From Nocardioides cavernae (GTDB taxonomy: Bacteria > Actinomycetota > Actinomycetes > Propionibacteriales > Nocardioidaceae), in NCBI RefSeq assembly GCF_013410035.1, contig NZ_JACCBW010000008.1, positions 1 to 35,224 on the forward strand: 35,224 nucleotides of DNA, in the 5' to 3' direction. A program made the position numbers and the translations under genes. Below the pieces are notes generated by a model. The model ran no database searches, was not told the DNA's origin, and saw nothing but the letters and a program-made list of their open reading frames with translations. Of the stretch, positions 29,565 to 35,224 are shown in pieces (position 1 is the stretch's first letter; every line of letters starts with the position of its first letter).

Positions 29565-30254
29565 ATGACCCGGAAGCACCTGATCCACCCCACTCGCACG
29601 GTCCAGCCGTGGGAGGCCCTCCTCGAGCGCCGCGACGGCGAGCCCACCGTCGTCCTCGGGCCCGGCCGGCACGTCGTACGCCGCCGGGCGACCTACGAGC
29701 TCGTCGACCTGCGCGAGCGGATCGACCTCGTCCCGGCGCAGGAGGTGCCCACCTCCGACGGTGTGAGCGCCAAGGTGTCGGCCGTCTTCCGCTGGGCCGT
29801 CGTGGACCCGGTCGCCTTCACCGAGCGGCTCCGCGACCCCGTGGGCGCGGTCTACCTCGCTGTGCAGCTCGGCCTGCGCGACGCCCTCGCCACCCGGGAG
29901 GCCGAGGCGCTGGTCCGCGAGACCCGCACCCGGCTGGCCGAGGGCGTACGCGAGCGGGCCACGGCGGCGGCCGACGAGGTCGGCGTGCGGCTGGTCGACG
30001 TCGTCGTCAAGGACGTCGTCCTGCCCCACGACCTGCGCGAGGCGTACGCCGAGCTCGTCGTCGGTCGACACCGCGCGCAGGCGCAGCTCGAGGCGGCGCG
30101 TGCCGAGACCGCCGCCCTGCGGTCCCTGGCCAACGGCGCGAAGCTGCTCGACGACCACCCGTCGCTCGCGCAGCTGCGGCTGGTCCAGGCGCTGCCCCCG
30201 GGCTCGCGCGTCGAGCTGGTGCAGCCGGGGCGTACGTCCTCCCACGAGGACTGA
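29565..30254 (+). CDS. SPFH/band 7 (slipin-like) protein without membrane anchor
   Basis: This 229-residue protein follows the SPFH domain pattern: Gly-Pro-Gly-Arg-His-Val-Val-Arg, Leu-Val-Asp-Leu-Arg-Glu-Arg-Ile-Asp-Leu-Val-Pro-Ala-Gln-Glu-Val, Thr-Ser-Asp-Gly-Val-Ser-Ala-Lys-Val-Ser-Ala-Val-Phe-Arg-Trp, and Gly-Val-Arg-Leu-Val-Asp-Val-Val-Val-Lys-Asp-Val. A helical Ala/Glu-rich segment with coiled-coil potential follows at about 165-205. Unlike slipins it has no N-terminal hydrophobic hairpin. Known members form oligomeric membrane scaffolds. A very strong ribosome site (aaggagg, 29551-29557) precedes ATG 29565. Confidence 0.82.
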   Translation: MTRKHLIHPTRTVQPWEALLERRDGEPTVVLGPGRHVVRRRATYELVDLRERIDLVPAQEVPTSDGVSAKVSAVFRWAVVDPVAFTERLRDPVGAVYLAVQLGLRDALATREAEALVRETRTRLAEGVRERATAAADEVGVRLVDVVVKDVVLPHDLREAYAELVVGRHRAQAQLEAARAETAALRSLANGAKLLDDHPSLAQLRLVQALPPGSRVELVQPGRTSSHED

Positions 30255-30263
30255 CGTCCGGTC

Positions 30264-30316
30264 GAGCGGTGCGTGAGACAGGTTCCGCCGTCCGAGAACC
30301 TGCACCACGCACCGCT
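30264..30316. repeat. 53-bp dispersed hairpin, copy 2
   Basis: gagcggtgcgtg pairs with cacgcaccgctc, and an inner caggttc pairs with gaacctg, separated by a small internal loop. It aligns without gaps to the reverse complement of 19051-19103. It lies between the SPFH gene and the acidic small gene. Confidence 0.75.
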
Positions 30317-30358
30317 CGGTCCACCCGTCCGGGCGGGACGCCGGGGTCCGCCCCGGCG

Positions 30359-30364
30359 TACGGT
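30359..30364 (+). promoter_or_regulatory. -10 hexamer TACGGT, leaderless small gene
   Basis: TACGGT lies seven bases before ATG 30372, which fits a leaderless transcript. Confidence 0.5.
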
Positions 30365-30371
30365 CGAGGTC

Positions 30372-30614
30372 ATGAGCAGCGACCAGACGGAGTCCGATCC
30401 CTACGCCGAGCACCCCGAGGAGTCGGCCTTCCCGGGCGCCGGGCGACGGGTGAGCGACGAGGAGCGGCAGGCCGCGCTCGACGCCGAGCCCGCCGGCAAC
30501 GCGACGGTCGGCGACATGGTCGACACCGACGACGTCGACTCGTCCGCGCACGAGCAGGGGCCGGGGTCCGAGGAGGTCGTCGAGCAGGTCGAGGGCGGTC
30601 ACCGGGCCGACTGA
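30372..30614 (+). CDS. Hypothetical acidic small protein
   Basis: This 80-residue protein is rich in Asp and Glu with no hydrophobic segment, so it is probably disordered and cytosolic. It contains Arg-Arg-Val-Ser-Asp-Glu-Glu-Arg-Gln-Ala-Ala-Leu and ends Glu-Gly-Gly-His-Arg-Ala-Asp. No family is recognised. ATG 30372 is supported by TACGGT seven bases upstream; the hairpin at 30264-30316 separates it from the SPFH gene, suggesting its own transcript. Confidence 0.7.
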   Translation: MSSDQTESDPYAEHPEESAFPGAGRRVSDEERQAALDAEPAGNATVGDMVDTDDVDSSAHEQGPGSEEVVEQVEGGHRAD

Positions 30615-30696
30615 CGGGCCGACAGGGCTGGTCGCCCCGGGCGGGTCACGGCAAAACCCCGCGCGCCGCGCCGCACCGCGGTGCCACAGTGCCGCC

Positions 30697-31542
30697 ATGA
30701 CCCCCGAGCGCCTCGACGTCGAGCAGGCCCTGCCCCGGCTGCAGGCCCTCGCCTCCCGGCTGTGGTCCACCGAGTCGCGCCACCACCCCGGCCAGCTGGC
30801 GTGGTCGTGCGCGTACGGCGAGCCACAGGTCCTCGACCTCGGCCCGGCCTTCCTCCTCGACGACGCCTGGGCGTGGCTGGAGTCAGCCGACTGGCTGGAG
30901 ATCTGCGGCGCCGATCCCGGGTCCGTCGACGCCGTCGTCACCGCGGCCCTGTCGGAGGCCGCCGAGGAGGTCACCGCCAGCACGCTCGAGACGGAGACCG
31001 TCGTCGTCGACGTGCTCGCGAGACACGGCTTCGCCGAGGTGGAGAGCCCGTGGTTCACCCACCACCACCTCGACCTGACAGGCCTGCCGCAGGTCGCGCT
31101 GCCCGAGGGGTACGCCGTCCGCGCGGTCCGTGCCGGTGAGGCCGAGCAGCGTGCCGCGGTCCACCGCGCTGCCTGGTCGCCGACCTCGCGCGTCACCACC
31201 GCGGCGCACGAGCGGCTCATGACCACCCCGCCCTACCGGCCCGACCTCGACCACGTCGTCATCGCGCCCGACGGTACGTGGGTCGCGTCGTGCTGCACCT
31301 GGCTCGACGACGCCACCGGGGTCGCGCTCGTCGAGCCGGTCGGCTGCGTCGAGGAGCACGCCCGCCGCGGCCTGGCGACCGCGGCGTCGGTCTCCGCGCT
31401 CACCGCCGCCCGCGACGCCGGTGCCACGACCGGGCTCGTCTGCCCGCGCGGGGACGACGGCTACCCGGTGCCGGCCAGGCTCTACCGCGGGATCGGGTTC
31501 GTCCCCGGGGCGCGGACGCGGACCTACCGGCTCACGCGGTAG
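30697..31542 (+). CDS. GNAT-family N-acetyltransferase
   Basis: This 281-residue protein has a C-terminal GNAT domain from about residue 140. The acetyl-CoA motif A region reads Val-Glu-Pro-Val-Gly-Cys-Val-Glu-Glu-His-Ala-Arg-Arg-Gly-Leu-Ala-Thr-Ala, and the late strand Tyr-Arg-Gly-Ile-Gly-Phe-Val-Pro is typical. The N-terminal half may be a degenerate second GNAT domain (Leu-Ala-Arg-His-Gly-Phe-Ala-Glu-Val). Acceptor unknown. ATG 30697 has CACAGT six bases upstream. Its end overlaps the convergent HAAS-like gene by 11 bases. Confidence 0.85.
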   Translation: MTPERLDVEQALPRLQALASRLWSTESRHHPGQLAWSCAYGEPQVLDLGPAFLLDDAWAWLESADWLEICGADPGSVDAVVTAALSEAAEEVTASTLETETVVVDVLARHGFAEVESPWFTHHHLDLTGLPQVALPEGYAVRAVRAGEAEQRAAVHRAAWSPTSRVTTAAHERLMTTPPYRPDLDHVVIAPDGTWVASCCTWLDDATGVALVEPVGCVEEHARRGLATAASVSALTAARDAGATTGLVCPRGDDGYPVPARLYRGIGFVPGARTRTYRLTR

Positions 31543-32575
31543 CCGGCCCCCGGCGCTGCTCGAGGTAGCGGAGGTACTCCCGCCAGGCGAACCAGGCGAA
31601 CCCGGCCGCGAGGAGCAGGCTGCTCCACGCGCGGTCGGAGACGAGCAGCCCGACCACGTTGAGCACCGCCATGACGAGGTAGAACCAGGTCTTCAACAGG
31701 CTGCGTCGCGCGAGGTCGGGGGCGAAGCGGGCCGCGTACTCGCTCGGCGTCCCGAACTCCTCCCGGAGGCTCCGACCCGTCTCGGCGGCGTGGGCGTGTG
31801 CCTCCGCCACGATCGTGCGCACGCGCACGTCGGACAGGGAGTAGCGCTCGCGGAGCAGCCCCGCGAGCTCGCGGGACCAGTCGTCCGCGCTGACGGCGGC
31901 ACGCGGGGTCGGCGACGGCCACGTGCGTGTCCACCGACCCCACGCGGTGGCGAGGAGCGCGCAGGTGGCGGCGACCGGCACGTACCACCACACGCTGTGC
32001 GTGCCGAGCGGGTGGTCCTTCGACCACTCGTTCACGATCGCCGCACCGGTGGAGAGCACGGCGACCGCGGCGGCGGCCGCCCCGACGGCGCTGGCGGTCG
32101 AATGGCGGCGGAGCAGGTCGTCCCAGGCGGCAGCGGCCGCGACCGGACCCACGCCGATCACCACAGGGATGAGCACCATGCCCCACGTCCACGGGCGGAG
32201 GGAGTCGCCCCGCATCGCGAAGAGGACGGCGAAGACCACGCACATCACGGCGGCGAACCCCAGACCCCACGAGGGGACGTCTCGCCACGTCATGGAGTGG
32301 GTGTCGTCGAGGCGCAACCGGGCCTCGTCGACCCATCGGTCGTAGAGCTCCGCGGCGTGCTCACGTGCCGGTCCGAAGAGTGCCTCGGGCGACTCCTGCG
32401 ACTCGCGCACGACCGTGAGCGCCTCGGCGAGCCCCTCGCGGACCAGGTCCGCCTCGACGCTGCGCATGAGGAGGGCCATGGACACGCTCCACGCCCAGGT
32501 CTCGTCGAACTCCTCGCCGCGGGCCTCGCTGAAGGCGTCGATCGTCGTCTGGAGCGGCGTGCGGTCGTCAGTCAT
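31532..32575 (-). CDS. Membrane protein with HAAS-like cytoplasmic domains, PadR partner
   Basis: This 347-residue protein starts with a soluble helical region of about 95 residues. It is followed by about four membrane segments (100-200), a second soluble helical region (230-285; Leu-Arg-Glu-Arg-Tyr-Ser-Leu-Ser-Asp-Val-Arg and Phe-Gly-Thr-Pro-Ser-Glu-Tyr-Ala-Ala-Arg-Phe) and two final membrane segments. The second soluble region matches HAAS-type domains, which act together with PadR regulators. The start overlaps the PadR 3' end by eight bases, so translation is coupled. Its own signal is unknown. Confidence 0.8.
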   Translation of the reverse strand: MTDDRTPLQTTIDAFSEARGEEFDETWAWSVSMALLMRSVEADLVREGLAEALTVVRESQESPEALFGPAREHAAELYDRWVDEARLRLDDTHSMTWRDVPSWGLGFAAVMCVVFAVLFAMRGDSLRPWTWGMVLIPVVIGVGPVAAAAAWDDLLRRHSTASAVGAAAAAVAVLSTGAAIVNEWSKDHPLGTHSVWWYVPVAATCALLATAWGRWTRTWPSPTPRAAVSADDWSRELAGLLRERYSLSDVRVRTIVAEAHAHAAETGRSLREEFGTPSEYAARFAPDLARRSLLKTWFYLVMAVLNVVGLLVSDRAWSSLLLAAGFAWFAWREYLRYLEQRRGPATA

Positions 32576-32912
32576 GCCTCATCTCCCCCGCGCTCATCGT
32601 CGTCAACGTGTCGCCGAGCGCGCGCCAGGCCGCGAGGTCGTGCTCGAGCCGGTCGCGACCGACGGTGGTGAGGGCGTACTCCCGACGTCCCGGCCCGCCC
32701 TGCCCCTCGACCCAGGACGCCTCGACGTCGCCGGCCTCCTCCAGCCGGCCCAGCACCGGGTAGAGCGACCCACCCTTGAGCAGACCGAAGCCGTGGCCGT
32801 CCAGTGCCTGCGCGACGGCGTAGCCGTGGAGCGGGCCGTCCGTCAGGCTGGCCAGCACGGCCAGGTCGAGGGCGGCGCGGACCCACGTCGGGGGCCACTG
32901 TGCGTCGGTCAT
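32568..32912 (-). CDS. PadR-family transcriptional regulator
   Basis: This is a 114-residue winged-helix regulator: Leu-Ala-Ser-Leu-Thr-Asp-Gly-Pro-Leu-His-Gly-Tyr-Ala-Val-Ala-Gln-Ala-Leu, Gly-Gly-Ser-Leu-Tyr-Pro-Val-Leu-Gly-Arg-Leu-Glu-Glu-Ala-Gly, and a wing with Arg-Arg-Glu-Tyr-Ala-Leu-Thr. It lacks most of the PadR C-terminal dimerisation extension (short PadR-s2 type). A perfect palindrome overlaps its start codon, suggesting tight autoregulation together with the HAAS-like gene. Confidence 0.9.
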   Translation of the reverse strand: MTDAQWPPTWVRAALDLAVLASLTDGPLHGYAVAQALDGHGFGLLKGGSLYPVLGRLEEAGDVEASWVEGQGGPGRREYALTTVGRDRLEHDLAAWRALGDTLTTMSAGEMRHD

Positions 32913-32926
32913 GTACCTAGGTACAT
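32911..32926. promoter_or_regulatory. PadR operator, ATGT-N8-ACAT perfect palindrome
   Basis: atgtacctaggtacat matches the ATGT-N8-ACAT consensus known for PadR binding. It overlaps the ATG of padR on the minus strand. A second partial copy (tacctagata, 32931-32940) lies five bases further, so two dimers may bind. Confidence 0.75.
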
Positions 32927-32950
32927 CACATACCTAGATACGCGCCTTGG

Positions 32951-34147
32951 TCAGGTGAGGAAGTCGGTCAGCCCCTCGAGCAGCCGGTCGACGTCGTGGT
33001 CGTCGTTGTAGGCCGCGAGGCCGATCCGCAGGCCCGAGTCGACGGGCAGCCCGAGCGCCCGGAACGTCTCGTACGCGTAGAAGGTGCCGGCCGGCACCAG
33101 CACGTCCTGCGTCGCGAGGTGCTCGTACGCCTCCGCGGGCAGGCGGTCGCGCAGGGTGAGGAACAGCGTCGAGGTGCGGTCGGCTGCGCGGGAGTGGAGG
33201 GTGAGGCGGTCGCCGAGCGCGGCCAGTCCCTCCTCGATGCGCCCCCGCAGCCGCAGCTCGTGGGCCGCGATCGCGCCCGCCGCCGAGACCAGCCGCTCCC
33301 GCCGGGTGGCGCCGGTGCCCAGCGAGGCGATGAGGTCGACCGCGGCGGTCGCGCCGGCGAGCAGCTCGTAGGGCAGCGTCCCGAGCTCGAAGCGCTCCGG
33401 GACGACGTCCGTCGACGGCACGAGCTTGTCCGGCCACAACGTCTCGAGCAGCGCCGGGTCGGCGACGAGCGCGCCGCAGTGGGGGCCGAAGAACTTGTAG
33501 GGCGAGCACACCAGCAGGTCGGCGCCCATCGCGGCGATGTCGGGCGCGGCGTGCGCGGCGTGGTGGACGGCGTCGACGTGGACCAGCGCGCCGACCTCGT
33601 GCGCCCGCGCGGCGACGGCCGCGACCGGCGGGCGGGTGCCGAGCAGGTTGGACGCGGCGGTCAGGGCGACCAGGCGCGTCCGCTCGCCGATGACGTCGAG
33701 TGAGGCCGGGTCGAGCTCGCCCGTCGCCGGGTCGAGCCGCAGCCACCGCACGGTCGCGCCGGCGCGCTCAGCGGCCTGGATCCACGGCCGGACGTTGGAG
33801 TCGTGGTCGAGCTCGCAGACGACCACCTCGTCGCCGGCGCCCCAGGTCCTCGCCAGCGTGCGGGAGAAGTCGTACGTCAGCGCGGTCGCGCTGCGGCCGT
33901 GCACCACGCCACCGGGATCACCGCCGACGAGGTCGGCGATCGCCGATCGGAAGCCTGCGACCACGGACTCGGCGTTGCGCTGGCTGACGGTCGCGGCGCC
34001 GCGCTGCGACAGCGGGCCGGTGAGGGTGCGCGCGATCGCGTCCCCGACGACGGCCGGCGTCTGCGTGCCGCCCGGGTTGTCGAAGTGGGCGATGCCCGAG
34101 GCGAGGGAGGGGAACCCGGCACGGAACGAGGCGACGTCGAACGGCAT
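32951..34147 (-). CDS. PLP-dependent class V aminotransferase-fold protein (cysteine desulfurase-like)
   Basis: This 398-residue fold-type I PLP enzyme has the cofactor lysine Lys218 in Cys-Ser-Pro-Tyr-Lys-Phe-Phe-Gly-Pro-His. Asp192 in Val-His-Val-Asp-Ala-Val-His-His binds the PLP nitrogen, and Glu-Leu-Asp-His-Asp-Ser-Asn lies near 112-118. These fit the cysteine desulfurase-like/selenocysteine lyase-like group. No cysteine was identified in the usual mobile active-site loop, so sulfur transfer is doubtful. ATG 34147 is chosen over TTG 34159. It lies 20 bases after the desuccinylase stop, so the two probably form an operon. Substrate unknown. Confidence 0.85.
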   Translation of the reverse strand: MPFDVASFRAGFPSLASGIAHFDNPGGTQTPAVVGDAIARTLTGPLSQRGAATVSQRNAESVVAGFRSAIADLVGGDPGGVVHGRSATALTYDFSRTLARTWGAGDEVVVCELDHDSNVRPWIQAAERAGATVRWLRLDPATGELDPASLDVIGERTRLVALTAASNLLGTRPPVAAVAARAHEVGALVHVDAVHHAAHAAPDIAAMGADLLVCSPYKFFGPHCGALVADPALLETLWPDKLVPSTDVVPERFELGTLPYELLAGATAAVDLIASLGTGATRRERLVSAAGAIAAHELRLRGRIEEGLAALGDRLTLHSRAADRTSTLFLTLRDRLPAEAYEHLATQDVLVPAGTFYAYETFRALGLPVDSGLRIGLAAYNDDHDVDRLLEGLTDFLT

Positions 34148-34167
34148 GGCACGAGCCAACCAGACCC

Positions 34168-35115
34168 TCAGCTCGCGATGTGAACCACCGCGTCGCCGGA
34201 GTTCACGAGCGGCGCCTCGGTGCGACCGATCACGATGCCGTCACGGTTGGCGTAGACCGCGCGCAGCGTCTTGCCGAAGGAGTCGAAGAGGGTGCCGAGG
34301 CGCTCGCCGTCGCTCACCTTCTGCCCCAGGTGGGCGTCGAGGTGGAGGATCCCGGTGCGCCGCGCGCGGACCCACCCGCTCGAGCGGCACTCCAGGCTCG
34401 GCTCGACCGGCGGCTCGTCGACCGCGTCGGTCATGCCGAGCGACGCCAGCACCCGGCGTACGCCCACGACCCCCGCCTCGACGGCGTAGTCGTCGAAGCG
34501 CAGCGGCTCCCCGGCCTCGTAGAGGAGCACCTTCGCGCCCTGCTCGCGGGCCGCGTGGCGCAGCGAGCCGTCGCGGATCCGGGCGTGGACCATGACCGGG
34601 GCGCCGAACGCGGCGGCGAGCTCGCGGGTACGCGGGTCGTCGAGGTCGGCGCGGACCTGCGGGAGGTTGCTGCGGCGGTCCGAGCCGGTGTGCAGGTCGA
34701 TGCCGACCTCGCAGCCGGCGACGATCTCCCGCATGAAGAGGTGCGCGATCCGGCTGGCGAGCGACCCGCGCGCCGAACCGGGGAAGGACCGGTTGAGGTC
34801 GCGCCGGTCGGGGAGGTAGCGGTCGCCGGTCATGAAGCCGAGGACGTTGACGATCGGCACCGCGACCAGGGTGCCCCGGAAGGTCTTCGGGTCGAGCCCG
34901 GCCATCACCTGCCGCACGACCTCGACGCCGACCACCTCGTCGCCGTGGATGGCCGCGTTGATCCAGGCCGTCGGCCCGTCCTCACGACCGTGCACCACCC
35001 GGACGGGCAGCGTGACGTCGGAGCCGGTGACCAGGCGGGTGATCGGCAGCTCGAGCGCGCGGACCGAGCCGGCGCGGATCCGCACACCGCCGATGGCAAA
35101 GGACTCGCGAGGCAC
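34168..35115 (-). CDS. Succinylglutamate desuccinylase/aspartoacylase-family protein
   Basis: This 315-residue zinc amidohydrolase of the M14-like AstE/ASPA group has metal ligands His57 and Glu60 in Ile-His-Gly-Asp-Glu and His142 in Asp-Leu-His-Thr-Gly. The substrate arginine is in Asp-Leu-Asn-Arg109-Ser-Phe-Pro-Gly. A C-terminal beta domain (about 240-315) matches the family lid. Members cleave N-acyl amino acids; similar proteins often sit beside RimK ligases, which are absent here. GTG 35115 is fixed by TAGGCT six bases upstream. This hexamer overlaps the stop codon of the IS481 tail. Confidence 0.85.
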   Translation of the reverse strand: MPRESFAIGGVRIRAGSVRALELPITRLVTGSDVTLPVRVVHGREDGPTAWINAAIHGDEVVGVEVVRQVMAGLDPKTFRGTLVAVPIVNVLGFMTGDRYLPDRRDLNRSFPGSARGSLASRIAHLFMREIVAGCEVGIDLHTGSDRRSNLPQVRADLDDPRTRELAAAFGAPVMVHARIRDGSLRHAAREQGAKVLLYEAGEPLRFDDYAVEAGVVGVRRVLASLGMTDAVDEPPVEPSLECRSSGWVRARRTGILHLDAHLGQKVSDGERLGTLFDSFGKTLRAVYANRDGIVIGRTEAPLVNSGDAVVHIAS

Positions 35116-35121
35116 GGGGTC

Positions 35122-35127
35122 AGCCTA
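35122..35127 (-). promoter_or_regulatory. -10 hexamer TAGGCT of the desuccinylase gene, inside the IS tail
   Basis: TAGGCT on the minus strand lies six bases before GTG 35115. Its TAG is also the stop codon of the upstream transposase tail, so the promoter would span the IS boundary. Confidence 0.5.
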
Positions 35128-35223
35128 GTTGTACTGATCGGTGAGGTTGATCAACCTGGTGATGGGTGCTGACCCGCCGATGGCGGTGTGGGGCCGGTGG
35201 TGGTTGTACTCGTGGAGCCATGC
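35125..35223 (-). mobile_element. IS481-family transposase, C-terminal 32 residues, cut by window edge
   Basis: The minus-strand reading ends Trp-Leu-His-Glu-Tyr-Asn-His-His-Arg-Pro-His-Thr-Ala-Ile-Gly-Gly, then Pro-Ile-Thr-Arg-Leu, finishing Asp-Gln-Tyr-Asn-stop. This is the standard DDE integrase-core ending of IS481 transposases (Trp-x5-Asn-x2-Arg-x-His-x3-Gly-Gly). The 5' part lies beyond the edge, so completeness is unknown. The stop lies nine bases before the desuccinylase start. Confidence 0.85.
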
Positions 35224-35224
35224 T

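Noticed and set aside
28152..31226. 1024-codon minus-strand frame running through dinB, the SPFH and part of the GNAT gene
   Set aside because: Only the first 350 codons from 29204 resemble a protein family. The rest is antisense to well-supported plus-strand genes.

Overview
The window is chromosomal DNA of a very GC-rich Gram-positive actinobacterium. Codons end almost always in G or C, GTG starts are common, and the motif 'gcgtac' is frequent. The gene set (DinB2-type polymerase, DUF664/DinB-fold protein, PadR, WYL and ArsR regulators, SnoaL-fused ECF sigma factor, M6 peptidase) fits the Nocardioidaceae, most likely a Nocardioides-like genus. That placement is inferred from style and gene content, not from a marker gene. 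No rRNA, complete tRNA, CRISPR array or prophage is visible. Both edges hold the 3' tail of an IS481-family transposase, pointing inward, so the window may be a contig broken at IS copies.

Layout. 1-100: degenerate IS481 tail. 97-2335: membrane protein, MOSC-domain protein and homocysteine S-methyltransferase. 2413-6413: MFS exporter and a large secreted M6 (immune inhibitor A-type) metalloprotease, ending in a strong hairpin terminator. 6491-8053: two lipoproteins, one an alpha/beta hydrolase. 8098-9345: an ECF sigma factor with a SnoaL-like C-terminus, plus a DUF1059-like small protein, each preceded by the same promoter (TGTCACA/GGTCACA-N16-CGTC). 9361-9457: a 97-bp hairpin element. 9453-12594: small membrane proteins, a secreted Asp-box beta-propeller and a DUF664 protein. 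12602-16191: thioredoxin-reductase-like flavoprotein and a Na+/H+ antiporter with a C-terminal UBP zinc finger. 16234-17691: ArsR-SRPBCC-dihydrofolate-reductase-like operon behind a perfect operator. 17840-18826: soluble Ser/Thr kinase, then a repeat-rich gap. 19135-20866: alpha/beta hydrolase and divergent WYL regulator sharing a perfect inverted repeat. 20856-22329: predicted permuted NlpC/P60-like peptidase, small membrane peptide and LysE-type exporter. 22425-25769: MacB/FtsX-like ABC exporter. 25840-28030: POT peptide transporter and ZIP metal transporter, then the second 97-bp hairpin. 28152-29204: DinB2-type Y-family polymerase. 29565-31542: SPFH protein, acidic small protein and GNAT. 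31532-32912: PadR regulator and HAAS-like membrane protein. 32951-35115: PLP aminotransferase-fold protein and desuccinylase/aspartoacylase-family protein. 35125-35223: IS481 tail.

Regulatory themes. About twenty starts have a hexamer matching YANNNT exactly 6-7 bases upstream of the first codon. This is the signature of leaderless transcription, and it was used here to choose starts. Four autoregulation-style operators (ArsR, PadR, WYL, and an unassigned palindrome between lysE and the ABC genes) are visible as perfect inverted repeats. Two families of equal-length dispersed hairpins (97 bp and 53 bp, two copies each) lie between genes.

The most system-like find is the ECF sigma factor with its own promoter and a second matching promoter in front of the DUF1059-like gene: a compact candidate one-sigma, one-target regulon with an unusual target.
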